A stretch of DNA of 37,395 nt, taken from NCBI GenBank assembly GCA_946542465.1, contig CAMNKQ010000004.1, positions 1 to 37,395 on the forward strand, given 5' to 3'. Below are positions 16,547 through 23,009 of this stretch, piece after piece. The notes under the pieces are model-generated. The model searched no databases and was not told where the DNA came from. It saw only the letters and a program-made list of their open reading frames with translations. Position 1 is the first letter of the stretch. Each line of letters opens with the position of its first letter. The position numbers and the translations under genes were made by a program. This DNA comes from an uncultured Clostridia bacterium. Its GTDB lineage: Bacteria; Bacillota; Clostridia; Oscillospirales; Oscillospiraceae.

Positions 16547-16628
16547 CAGGAGCACTCCGATCGCATAGAGCATCCGATAAAAAAACGAAGATCCTTTTCC
16601 CTCTCTGACAAAAAAACGAAAAAAAGGA

Positions 16629-16717
16629 CAGAAGTGTGCGAGCGTCTTTCGACGCGAGTGCGCGCGCTGGGCTGCATCCCCTCTGTCGGCAAAGCCTTTT
16701 GGCTTTGTCGACAGCTT
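16629..16717. repeat. Family C repeat, partial copy (C4)
   Basis: This 89-bp segment is identical, in inverse orientation, to 26400-26488. It ends in the family C terminus (GTCGACAGCTT). The other half of the element is missing. A-rich tracts (AAAAAAAG) on both sides could be a short target duplication. It sits in the 454-base divergent gap 16382-16835, whose remaining parts hold only the promoter signals. Confidence 0.75.
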
Positions 16718-16741
16718 AAAAAAAGAATTGCCTATGTGACG

Positions 16742-16768
16742 CTTTTGTGACAAAAGTCGTGGTATGAT
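16742..16768 (+). promoter_or_regulatory. Putative promoter/operator of the LysM peptide gene
   Basis: TATGAT at 16763-16768 could be a -10 box. Upstream is a short palindrome CTTTTG-TGA-CAAAAG (16742-16756) that may be an operator. No -35 at standard spacing is present. Confidence 0.35.
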
Positions 16769-16835
16769 GCAGCTGTAAGCAAGAGAAGCGGAACACAAAC
16801 CGTCGACTTCTCAAATATGAAAGGAGATAAAAACA

Positions 16836-17099
16836 ATGTCTGACGAAATCAAAGTCAATGCAAGCGAACTCGAGGATGTCACCGGCGGTGTCGGCAGCTG
16901 GCAGCAGTATGCAAAGGGTCCCTTTGTCAACTATGGCAGCTACATCGTCTACACCGTTGTGAGCGGCGATGCTCTGTCCGGCATCGCGATCCGCTTCGGC
17001 GTGACCATCGGCCAGATCCAGAGCTGGAACGGCATTGCCAATCCCGATGTGATCCGCGTCGGCCAGAAGCTCACCATCTATCCCACCATCATTCGCTGA
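16836..17099 (+). CDS. LysM peptide with double-glycine (bacteriocin-type) leader
   Basis: An 87-residue protein. Residues 1-18 read like a double-glycine leader, with ELEDVTGG at 11-18 matching the ELxxVxGG pattern cut by C39-peptidase ABC exporters. Residues about 37-84 form one LysM domain (YTVVSGDALSGIAIRFG...IQSWNGIANPDVIRVGQKLTIYP), a peptidoglycan- or chitin-type glycan binder. There is no Sec signal. If the leader is real, the mature product is a secreted LysM module of about 69 residues. No C39 exporter is in the window. AAAGGAG lies 9 bases before the ATG and a strong terminator follows, so it is a single-gene unit. A spore-related role is possible given the coat genes downstream, but this is inference. 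Confidence 0.85.
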   Translation: MSDEIKVNASELEDVTGGVGSWQQYAKGPFVNYGSYIVYTVVSGDALSGIAIRFGVTIGQIQSWNGIANPDVIRVGQKLTIYPTIIR

Positions 17100-17112
17100 G
17101 CGTAAACAAACA

Positions 17113-17155
17113 AAAAATACCTCCGCTGTCCACAAAGGACAGCGGAGGTATTTTT
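17113..17155. terminator. Strong bidirectional terminator after the LysM peptide gene
   Basis: A perfect 19-bp stem (17113-17131 with 17137-17155) has a 5-nt loop, with A-tract on the left and five T on the right. Confidence 0.92.
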
Positions 17156-17189
17156 CTTCGGCATAAAGTCAGCGCACCGGGAAATACTG

Positions 17190-17220
17190 AAAACAGAGGA
17201 TCGAAATACGATCCTGTTTT
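17190..17220. terminator. Terminator-like hairpin at the edge of family A copy 2
   Basis: The stem pairs 17190-17203 (one bulge region) with 17209-17220 and ends in TTTT. Its right arm GATCCTGTTTT (17210-17220) is repeated at 17608-17618, on the other side of the inserted element. Confidence 0.55.
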
Positions 17221-17607
17221 TAGCCGATTGCGAAAGTCGTAATCAAGCTTGGATTTTTGCCCTGGAGGGTTTTGAATCCGTTTTTGAGGCAGCTTTGCCG
17301 CTTCAAAAACACCCCAAGCCGAGCATCCCGACGCGCGGGAAGCGTGCGACGATCCGAGCTTGCCATGCGAGGCCTCGCGCCGTCGTCAAACGAAACTCAC
17401 TCCATTTCGCTTCCGCCTTTGGGCGAAAGCTCCCTATCCATTCCTTCCGTTTTCCTCTCAAAATCAAAGCCGATGCTTTGATTTTGGTAAGGAAGAAGGA
17501 GGGAGCAGAGCGGAGTTTTCGTCATGCCTGACGGAAACGGAGCGTTGCGAGCTTCTTCTGACGTAAGCGCGAGTCCTCAATTGCGAAACGAGTTTCGCAA
17601 TTGCCTA
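17221..17607. mobile_element. MITE-like palindromic element, family A (copy 2)
   Basis: A 387-bp non-coding element with inverted ends TAGCCGATTGCGAAA (17221-17235) and TTTCGCAATTGCCTA (17593-17607). It is flanked by perfect 11-bp direct repeats GATCCTGTTTT at 17210-17220 and 17608-17618. The core TCAAAATCAAAGC hairpin, the GGAAGAAGGAGGGA segment and GAGCTTCTTCTGACGT are shared with 11030-11346. It occupies most of the 534-base gap before the spore-coat genes and ends only 26 bases before the start codon at 17634. Confidence 0.75.
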
Positions 17608-17633
17608 GATCCTGTTTTGGAAAGGAGAGTCCC

Positions 17634-17807
17634 ATGACAAGCAAAGAACTTCTCTATGTGGAGGACGCGCTGGCCCATGCCCAGCTCCTGAAAACCCAGT
17701 TTCAGGCCGCGGCGGCTCAGCTGCAGGATCCGACGCTGCGCGCCCAGGTGCAGAAGCTGGCCGACAGCGAGGAACAGATCTGCCGGCAGATCTACCATCT
17801 TGTGTGA
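17634..17807 (+). CDS. Small spore-coat-associated protein candidate
   Basis: A 57-residue, largely helical protein (TSKELLYVEDALAHAQLL ... ADSEEQICRQIYHLV). AAAGGAG at 17621-17627 sets the ATG at 17634. The stop is 11 bases before a CotF-type gene, so the two are co-transcribed. Small helical proteins of this kind are often found just before CotF homologues in Clostridia; a coat role is inferred from position. The upstream region was invaded by a palindromic element that leaves only 26 bases between its end and the start codon. Confidence 0.75.
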   Translation: MTSKELLYVEDALAHAQLLKTQFQAAAAQLQDPTLRAQVQKLADSEEQICRQIYHLV

Positions 17808-17818
17808 GGTGAAGAACA

Positions 17819-18067
17819 ATGGATGACAAATGCATTATGGAAGGCCTGCTCAACAGCGTCAAGTCCAGCTGCAATCTGCTGGCCTATGCCTCCATGGAGG
17901 CCGCGACGCCGAACGTGCACCAGACCTTCCACACCGCGCTCAACAGCGCCCTTGGCATGCAGAACAGCCTCTATTCCGATATGGCCAGCCGCGGCTGGTA
18001 CGCCCCGGAACAGGCGCCCCAGCAGAAGATCGACCAGGTCAAGCAGAAATTCGCCAGCGTTCAATAA
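17819..18067 (+). CDS. CotF-family spore coat protein
   Basis: An 82-residue protein of the CotF type: N-terminal IMEGLLNSVKSSCNLLAYASMEA, central HQTFHTALNSALGMQNSLYSDMASRGWY, then QQKIDQVKQKF. The MQxxLYxxMxxxGWY segment is characteristic. Its family places it in the outer layers of the endospore, which marks the host as a spore former or a recent descendant of one. Length is normal for the short clostridial form. It follows the 57-residue gene by 11 bases with GAGGTG as ribosome-binding site. Confidence 0.88.
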   Translation: MDDKCIMEGLLNSVKSSCNLLAYASMEAATPNVHQTFHTALNSALGMQNSLYSDMASRGWYAPEQAPQQKIDQVKQKFASVQ

Positions 18068-18071
18068 GTCT

Positions 18072-18103
18072 GAAACGTCCGCCCTCTTGGGGGCGGACGT
18101 TTC
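18072..18103 (+). terminator. Hairpin after cotF-like gene (left copy of duplicated hairpin)
   Basis: A perfect 13-bp stem (18072-18084 with 18091-18103) but no T-tract. Its central 26 bases (18075-18100) are present again as an exact inverse copy at 18282-18307, on the other side of a family C element. Confidence 0.6.
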
Positions 18104-18281
18104 AATGTGTAGACAAAGCTCAAAACATGTCATTCCGAGCCAGTGCGCACACTGGCGTGGGAATCCGTTCTCCGGTAAAAATGTCAGTGAACATGCAGTT
18201 TTCGGGGAATACGGATTGCCACACCAGTGACGTCGGTCACTGGTTCGCAATGACAAAAACCGACTTTGTCGACAGCTTGAG
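18104..18281. repeat. Family C element (C3) with GTCATT...AATGAC core
   Basis: The ends are TGTAGACAAAG and CTTTGTCGACA. The core 18129-18254 begins GTCATTCCGA and ends TTCGCAATGAC, with internal hairpins, and is related to the cores at 20809-20958 and 31385-31531. The element fills the 249-base gap between convergent genes and carries no gene. Confidence 0.7.
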
Positions 18282-18308
18282 ACGTCCGCCCCCAAGAGGG
18301 CGGACGTT
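18282..18308 (-). terminator. Hairpin after LCP gene (right, inverted copy)
   Basis: An exact 26-base inverse copy of 18075-18100. Read from the LCP gene on the minus strand it has the same orientation as the left copy has for the coat gene. Confidence 0.6.
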
Positions 18309-18316
18309 TGCTGTTT

Positions 18317-19456
18317 TTACGGTTTGGGCAGCTCCACCACGCTCACGCGCGGCCCGGCGGGCCGGAGCTTCTCCTCCGCCATGGCCGTCTGCAGTTCCGC
18401 TCCTTCGTCCGCCATCACCGCCGTGCAGGCGATGCCCCCATCCCGGCGGTAGATGAGATCCAGATCCTCCGCCCGGAGGGCCTCCCGATAGGGGTTGAGG
18501 GAGGCGTTCACCATCGCCAGCCATGGCTCCAGCTCCAGGATCGTATAGCTGTAGCCGTCCACGGTGTCCAGCGCCGTGGGCGCGGTATAAAAGCGGATGT
18601 CCTCGCTCTTGCACTGGAGCGTCTGGCGCAGGAGCCAGGCGATGTTCCCGGCCGAGACGTTGGTCTCCAGATGCTCGGCCAGAATCTGCACCACCTTGGG
18701 GAGATTCGGGATCTTTCCCAGGCTGATGAATTGCTCGGCGCAGCTTTTCAGGAAGCGCTGCTGCATCTCGATCCGGCCCAGATCGGCGTTGGAATAGCCG
18801 CTGCGGTAGCGGCACAGGCCCATGGCCTGCTGCCCGTTCAAGAGCTGCTCCCCGGGTTTCAGATGGATGCTGAGGCCCTGGCTGCGGTCCTCATAGTCCA
18901 TGGCCATCGGCACCTCGAAGCGCACGCCGCCCATGGCGTCGATCACCTGGCGGAAAGCGTCCAGATCCAGAATGGCATAGCAGTCCGGCTCGAAACCGGT
19001 GAGACGGGCGATCTGCCGGCTCAGGCTCGCCGCGCCGCTCTCGTTGTTGTAGGGCCCCATGGCATAGGCGGCGTTGATCTTGCGGATCTTCCAGGCGGTG
19101 TTGATCATCGTATCCCGTGGGATGGACACCACGTCGATCCGGTGTTCCCCGCTGTCCAGGCGCGCCACCATCAGGGTGTCGGTGTTGGCGTTGCCGTCGT
19201 CCTGCCCGGCCAGCAGCAGGGTGTAGACGCCGTCCCGCCGGGCGGACACCGGGGCCGTCTCCGTCGGCTGCGGCAAAGGCGTCGCCTCGGGAAGCAGGCG
19301 GTTCACCGCCAGGACCTCCGTCCTCTCTGGCGCGCTGGCCGGCTCCGGCGCCCGCTCCCATTGAAGATAGCTGCACAGCGCCGCCGTCAGGATCAGCACC
19401 GCCGCGCTCAACCCGCCGCGCAGGATTTTCCCTTTTGTCGTCTTGCTTTGTTCCAT
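18317..19456 (-). CDS. LytR-CpsA-Psr (LCP) family glycopolymer transferase
   Basis: A 379-residue protein with a short cytoplasmic start, one membrane helix (about 15-33), a Pro/Thr-rich linker and an extracellular LCP domain. LCP enzymes move undecaprenyl-phosphate-linked wall polymers onto peptidoglycan. Typical motifs are NTDTLMVARLD, VVSIPRDTMI, INAAYAMG and GRIEMQQRFL, with the conserved Arg and Asp residues present. The ATG at 19456 has GGGGGTG just upstream. An in-frame ATG at 19474 has a site too close to it to be used. It stands alone, divergent from the ABC operon that starts at 19586. Confidence 0.9.
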   Translation of the reverse strand: MEQSKTTKGKILRGGLSAAVLILTAALCSYLQWERAPEPASAPERTEVLAVNRLLPEATPLPQPTETAPVSARRDGVYTLLLAGQDDGNANTDTLMVARLDSGEHRIDVVSIPRDTMINTAWKIRKINAAYAMGPYNNESGAASLSRQIARLTGFEPDCYAILDLDAFRQVIDAMGGVRFEVPMAMDYEDRSQGLSIHLKPGEQLLNGQQAMGLCRYRSGYSNADLGRIEMQQRFLKSCAEQFISLGKIPNLPKVVQILAEHLETNVSAGNIAWLLRQTLQCKSEDIRFYTAPTALDTVDGYSYTILELEPWLAMVNASLNPYREALRAEDLDLIYRRDGGIACTAVMADEGAELQTAMAEEKLRPAGPRVSVVELPKP

Positions 19457-19585
19457 ACCGCACCCCCGGCTCATGCCCTTGTTCGTCGGTTATAAGCTAT
19501 TCGCCGGGCCGCCGACTTATGAGCCGAGCGATAAAACGCACAAAAAGCCCCTGTCGAGAATCGGAAAAACAGGTAAAATTTCCTA

Positions 19586-19614
19586 TTGACTTCAATACCA
19601 AAAAGTGCTAAAGT
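19586..19614 (+). promoter_or_regulatory. Sigma-A promoter of the leader-controlled ABC operon
   Basis: TTGACT (19586-19591), a 17-bp spacer and TAAAGT (19609-19614). It lies about 30 bases before the leader-peptide start and about 196 before the binding-protein gene. Confidence 0.75.
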
Positions 19615-19643
19615 GTTGGCATATTCAAGAGGAGGACAGAAGG

Positions 19644-19691
19644 ATGATGCTTCGTTACGCCGCACGATATTACCGCTATTCTTTTTTGTAA
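19644..19691 (+). CDS. Tyr/Arg-rich leader peptide (MMLRYAARYYRYSFL)
   Basis: A 15-residue open frame with an excellent ribosome-binding site (AAGAGGAGG at 19627-19635, 8 bases before the ATG). Four of its 15 residues are Tyr and three are Arg, with a YYRY cluster near the end. It lies between a strong promoter and a GC-rich hairpin that precedes the binding-protein gene. This is the layout of ribosome-mediated attenuation, where a scarce amino acid stalls the ribosome and changes folding of the RNA. The bases ACGCCGC (19657-19663) inside it match the left arm of the later hairpin (19752-19758), so the two could compete for the same partner. A hairpin (19675-19681 with 19697-19703) spans its stop codon. 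Confidence 0.6.
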   Translation: MMLRYAARYYRYSFL

Positions 19692-19751
19692 AAGAGGAAT
19701 AGCTGTTTGTGCTGCTCGAAGGGCCTCCGCTTTTTTGATCTGTCAAACCTG

Positions 19752-19790
19752 ACGCCGCATGGACATGTACCGCGCGGCGTTGTTTATTTG
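19752..19790 (+). promoter_or_regulatory. Putative attenuator hairpin upstream of the binding-protein gene
   Basis: ACGCCGC (19752-19758) pairs with GCGGCGT (19774-19780), followed by a T-rich stretch TGTTTATTTG. The right arm could instead pair with the identical ACGCCGC inside the leader peptide frame. The T-tract is interrupted, so termination strength is uncertain. Confidence 0.45.
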
Positions 19791-19809
19791 TTTGAAAGGA
19801 AGGACTACC

Positions 19810-20784
19810 ATGAAAAAGATTCTTGCTCTCGCTTGTGCCCTGTGCATGATTGTTGCGCTGGGCGCCGCCTCCGCTTCCGCCGCCGACAGCTATGAGGTCG
19901 GCATCTGCCAGTTGGTGCAGCATCCCGCGCTGGACGCCGCCACCCAGGGCTTCATCGACGCTCTGAATGAGGAGCTGGGCGAGGGCGTTGTCAGCTTCAA
20001 TAACCAGAACGCCTCCGGCGACTCCGCCAACTGCGCCATCATCTGCAACCAGTTCGTCTCCGACGAGGTGGATCTGATCCTGGCCAACGCCACCCCGGCC
20101 CTGCTGGCCGCGCAGGCTGCCACCAACCAGATCCCCATCCTGGGCACCTCCGTCACCGACTATGCCAGCGCCCTGGACTTTGACGAGGACGAGTGGACCG
20201 GCGCCACCGGCACCAACATCTCCGGCACTTCCGACGGCGTGCCCGCCGAGGAATATGCCAAGCTCCTCAACGAGCTCTTCCCCGATGTGAAGAACGTGGG
20301 CATCCTCTACTGCTCCGGCGAGCCCAACTCCAAGTTCCAGGCCGACCAGATCCGCCCCTTCCTGGAGGAGATGGGCTACACGGTCGCTGACTACACCTTT
20401 GCCGACTCCAACGACGTGGCCGCCGTCGCCAACAACGCCTGCGACGACTGCGACGTGCTCTACATCCCCACCGACAACACCGCCGCCTCCAACGCGGAGC
20501 TCATTAACAACGTGGTGCTGGAGAAGAAGATCCCCGTGGTCGCGGGTGAGGAGAACCTCTGCGCCGGCTGCGGCTGCGTGACGCTGTCCATCTCCTACTA
20601 CGATCTGGGCCTTGTCACCGGTCAGATGGCCGCCAAAATCCTGACCGGCGAAAGCGATGCCGGCGAGATGCAGATCGAGTACGCCCCCTTCGAGAAGAAG
20701 TTCAACGAAACCAACTGCGAGATCCTTGGGATCGAGGTCCCCGAGGACTTCATCGCCATCGAGGTCGAGGAAGACGCCGCCTGA
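19810..20784 (+). CDS. ABC transporter substrate-binding protein (PF04392-type, TrpX-like)
   Basis: A 324-residue secreted binding protein. A Sec signal peptide covers about 1-24 (cleavage after ASASA). There is no lipobox cysteine, which is unusual for a Gram-positive binding protein. The mature part has the two-lobe periplasmic-binding fold with ICQLVQHPALDAATQGFIDAL, ILGTSVTDYASAL and GILYCSGEPNSKFQ, typical of the ABC_sub_bind family. Characterised relatives include streptococcal TrpX for aromatic amino acids; the Tyr-rich leader peptide upstream fits an aromatic or related substrate, but this is inference. AAAGGA lies 9 bases before the ATG. An in-frame ATG at 19759 falls inside the attenuator and is rejected. 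Permease and ATPase genes follow after an inserted repeat. Confidence 0.87.
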   Translation: MKKILALACALCMIVALGAASASAADSYEVGICQLVQHPALDAATQGFIDALNEELGEGVVSFNNQNASGDSANCAIICNQFVSDEVDLILANATPALLAAQAATNQIPILGTSVTDYASALDFDEDEWTGATGTNISGTSDGVPAEEYAKLLNELFPDVKNVGILYCSGEPNSKFQADQIRPFLEEMGYTVADYTFADSNDVAAVANNACDDCDVLYIPTDNTAASNAELINNVVLEKKIPVVAGEENLCAGCGCVTLSISYYDLGLVTGQMAAKILTGESDAGEMQIEYAPFEKKFNETNCEILGIEVPEDFIAIEVEEDAA

Positions 20785-20808
20785 TCCTCTTTCCCTTGGC
20801 ATAATGAC

Positions 20809-20958
20809 GGGCCTGTTGCAAAATGCAAGTCGCCTGTCATTCCGAACCAGTGTCGCAACACTGGTGTGGGAATCCGCTTCCTTTTCAAGAGAAAACGGAT
20901 TGCCACAGCCCCTGGCGGGGCTTCGCAATGACACGTACGGGCATTTGGCAACAGGCCC
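20809..20958. mobile_element. Family E palindromic element (copy 1)
   Basis: A 150-bp element with inverted ends GGGCCTGTTGCAAAATGC (20809-20826) and its near-perfect complement (20941-20958). The core has nested hairpins: ACCAGTG with CACTGGT, GGAATCCG with CGGATTGCC and AGCCCC with GGGGCT. It is nearly identical to 31385-31531. It interrupts the ABC operon between the binding protein and permease and could fold in the mRNA. Confidence 0.8.
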
Positions 20959-20985
20959 ATGAGAACGCTTTAAGGAGTTTCGTTT

Positions 20986-21930
20986 GTGAGTATTGCTGCT
21001 TATTTCGCCTCCCTGAACCTGCTCAAGCTGGTCAAAAACCTGCCGGGCGGTGTTTCCCAGGGAATCATCTGGGGCATCATGGCCCTGGGTATCTATATCA
21101 CCTTCCGCCTGCTGGACGTGGCCGATCTGACCGTGGACGGCTCCTTCACCACGGGCGGCGCCGTCACGGTCATGCTGATTCTGGGCGGCTGGCCTGCCTG
21201 GGCCGCGCTGCTGGCGGCCCTATGCGCCGGGCTGCTGGCCGGTATGGTGACGGGGCTTCTGCACACCAAGCTGGGCATCCCCGCCATTCTGGCCGGTATT
21301 CTGACCCAGTTCTCCCTCTATTCCATCAATCTGCGCATCATGGGCATGTCGGCCAACAAGGCCGTCAGCGTGGATAAGTACCACCTGCTGCTCTCCTCGC
21401 GGCACATCCCCGCTGCCATCCTCACCGGGGCGCTCATCGCGCTGGCGCTGATCTCCCTCTTCTACTGGTACTTCGGCACCGAGCAGGGCTCCGCCCTGCG
21501 CGCCACCGGCAACAACCCGGCCATGAGCCGGGCCCTGGGCATCAACATCGACAACATGAAGGTGCTGGGCCTGTCCCTCTCCAACGGCATCGTCGCCCTG
21601 TCCGGCGGTCTGCTGGCCCAGTATCAGGGCTTTGCCGACATCAACATGGGCCGCGGCGCCATCGTGATCGGCCTGGCCGCCGTGATCATCGGCGAGGTGA
21701 TCGGCCACGCGATCCTCGGCAAGCGGATGAACTTCTACGGCACGCTGACCTTCACCGCCATCGGCGGCGTGATCTACTATCTGGTCATCGTGGTCGTGCT
21801 GTGGCTGCGCCTCAACTCCAACGATCTGAAGCTCTTCACCGCCGTGGTCGTGGCGCTCTTCCTGGCCGTCCCCTATCTCCGCGCCCAAAAAACGAGTTCC
21901 TTCGCCAAGCTGCGCCGAAAGGGGGGCTGA
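20986..21930 (+). CDS. ABC transporter permease (TrpY-like)
   Basis: A 314-residue membrane protein with about eight helices, of the branched-chain/simple-sugar permease group that pairs with PF04392 binding proteins. Motifs include ALGIYITFRLLDVADLTVDGSFTTGGAV near the N-terminus and SALRATGNNPAMSRALGIN, the loop that contacts the ATPase. The start is GTG at 20986 with AAGGAG 8 bases upstream. It overlaps nothing but lies 3 bases before the ATPase gene, so the two are coupled. It is separated from the binding-protein gene by a family E repeat. Confidence 0.9.
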   Translation: MSIAAYFASLNLLKLVKNLPGGVSQGIIWGIMALGIYITFRLLDVADLTVDGSFTTGGAVTVMLILGGWPAWAALLAALCAGLLAGMVTGLLHTKLGIPAILAGILTQFSLYSINLRIMGMSANKAVSVDKYHLLLSSRHIPAAILTGALIALALISLFYWYFGTEQGSALRATGNNPAMSRALGINIDNMKVLGLSLSNGIVALSGGLLAQYQGFADINMGRGAIVIGLAAVIIGEVIGHAILGKRMNFYGTLTFTAIGGVIYYLVIVVVLWLRLNSNDLKLFTAVVVALFLAVPYLRAQKTSSFAKLRRKGG

Positions 21931-21933
21931 GCC

Positions 21934-22731
21934 ATGCTGGATCTGCAGAGCATCTCCAAGACCTTTAACCCCGGCACCATCAACGAGAAAAAAGCCCTCA
22001 ACGGCCTCTCCCTCCACCTGGATCCCGGCGATTTCGTCACCGTCATCGGCGGCAACGGCGCGGGAAAATCCACCATGCTCAACGCCATCGCCGGCGTCTG
22101 GCCGGTGGATGAGGGCCGCATCGTCCTCGACGGGAAGGACATCACCGCCCTGCCTGAGCACAAGCGCGCCAGCCTCATCGGCCGCGTGTTCCAGGATCCC
22201 ATGATGGGCACCGCGCCCAACATGCAGCTGGAGGAGAACCTGGCCCTGGCCCTGCGCCGCGGCGAAAAGCGCGGCCTGCGCTGGGGCGTCACCCGGGACG
22301 AGCGCGGCTCCTACCACGAGGTGCTGAAAACCCTTGGCCTCGGCCTGGAGGACCGCATGACGGCGAAGGTTGGCCTGCTCTCCGGCGGCCAGCGCCAGGC
22401 GGTCACGCTGCTGATGGCCTCTCTGCGCAAGCCCAAACTCCTCCTCCTGGACGAGCACACCGCCGCCCTGGACCCCGCCACCGCCGCCAAGGTGCTGGAG
22501 CTCTCGGACAAGATCGTGGCCGAGAACAAGCTCACCACCCTGATGATCACCCACAACATGACCGACGCCATTGCCCACGGCAACCGGCTCATCATGATGA
22601 ACGAGGGACACATCATCCTGGACGTGCGCGGCGAGGAGAAACAGCATCTGACCAAGCAGGAGCTGGTGGAAAAGTTCGCCCATCTCTCCGTCACTGCTCT
22701 CGACAGCGACCAGGTATTGTTAAGCAAGTAA
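21934..22731 (+). CDS. ABC transporter ATP-binding protein (TrpZ-like)
   Basis: A 265-residue ATPase. Walker A is GGNGAGKST (about 39-47), the Q-loop is VFQDP, the signature is LSGGQ and Walker B is LLLLDEH, followed by a switch His in MITHNM. All key residues are intact. It powers the permease encoded 3 bases upstream, so 19810-22731 gives a complete importer. Transcription ends at the hairpin 22744-22771. Confidence 0.93.
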   Translation: MLDLQSISKTFNPGTINEKKALNGLSLHLDPGDFVTVIGGNGAGKSTMLNAIAGVWPVDEGRIVLDGKDITALPEHKRASLIGRVFQDPMMGTAPNMQLEENLALALRRGEKRGLRWGVTRDERGSYHEVLKTLGLGLEDRMTAKVGLLSGGQRQAVTLLMASLRKPKLLLLDEHTAALDPATAAKVLELSDKIVAENKLTTLMITHNMTDAIAHGNRLIMMNEGHIILDVRGEEKQHLTKQELVEKFAHLSVTALDSDQVLLSK

Positions 22732-22743
22732 GAACCGAAACAC

Positions 22744-22776
22744 AAAAGCGGAGCAGGTTTTCCCTGCTCCGGTTTT
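22744..22776 (+). terminator. Terminator of the ABC operon (left copy of duplicated hairpin)
   Basis: A 9-bp stem (CGGAGCAGG with CCTGCTCCG) followed by GTTTT. The 28 bases 22744-22771 are repeated exactly and in direct orientation at 22969-22996. Confidence 0.8.
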
Positions 22777-22968
22777 CAGCTTGTCAAAAAAGCCTCGCAG
22801 AGTTTTTCGCTCGCAAGCGAAAAATCAGTCAAATCCGTTTTTTCCGGGGGCGTGTACCTCGGAAAAAACACCTCTCACCCTGCAAGTGTGCGAGTGTCTC
22901 CCGCAAACGAGTGCGCGCGGCAGGGTGCAGCCCCTCTGTCGGCAAAGCCTTTCGGCTTTGTCGACAGC
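22772..22968. repeat. Family C element (C2) between duplicated terminators
   Basis: About 197 bp with ends CAGCTTGTCAAAAAAGCC and GGCTTTGTCGACAGC, which are imperfect inverted repeats. The core is shared with the element at 26400-26609 in inverse orientation (CCTCGCAGAGTTTTTCGC, CCGTTTTTTCCGGG, GTGTGCGAG). It is non-coding and lies between convergent genes. Confidence 0.75.
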
Positions 22969-23002
22969 AAAAGCGGAGCAGGTTTTCCCTGCTCCGTTTT
23001 TT
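22969..23002. terminator. Terminator between ABC operon and tdk (right copy)
   Basis: The same 28 bases as 22744-22771, followed by six T (22997-23002). On the minus strand the hairpin is followed by CTTTTGC, so it can also end tdk transcripts. Confidence 0.85.
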
Positions 23003-23009
23003 ACGTTGT

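Noticed and set aside
16445-16750. 101-codon open frame between the phosphatase and LysM genes
   Set aside because: It runs into a repeat element, has no ribosome-binding site and no similarity to any family I know.
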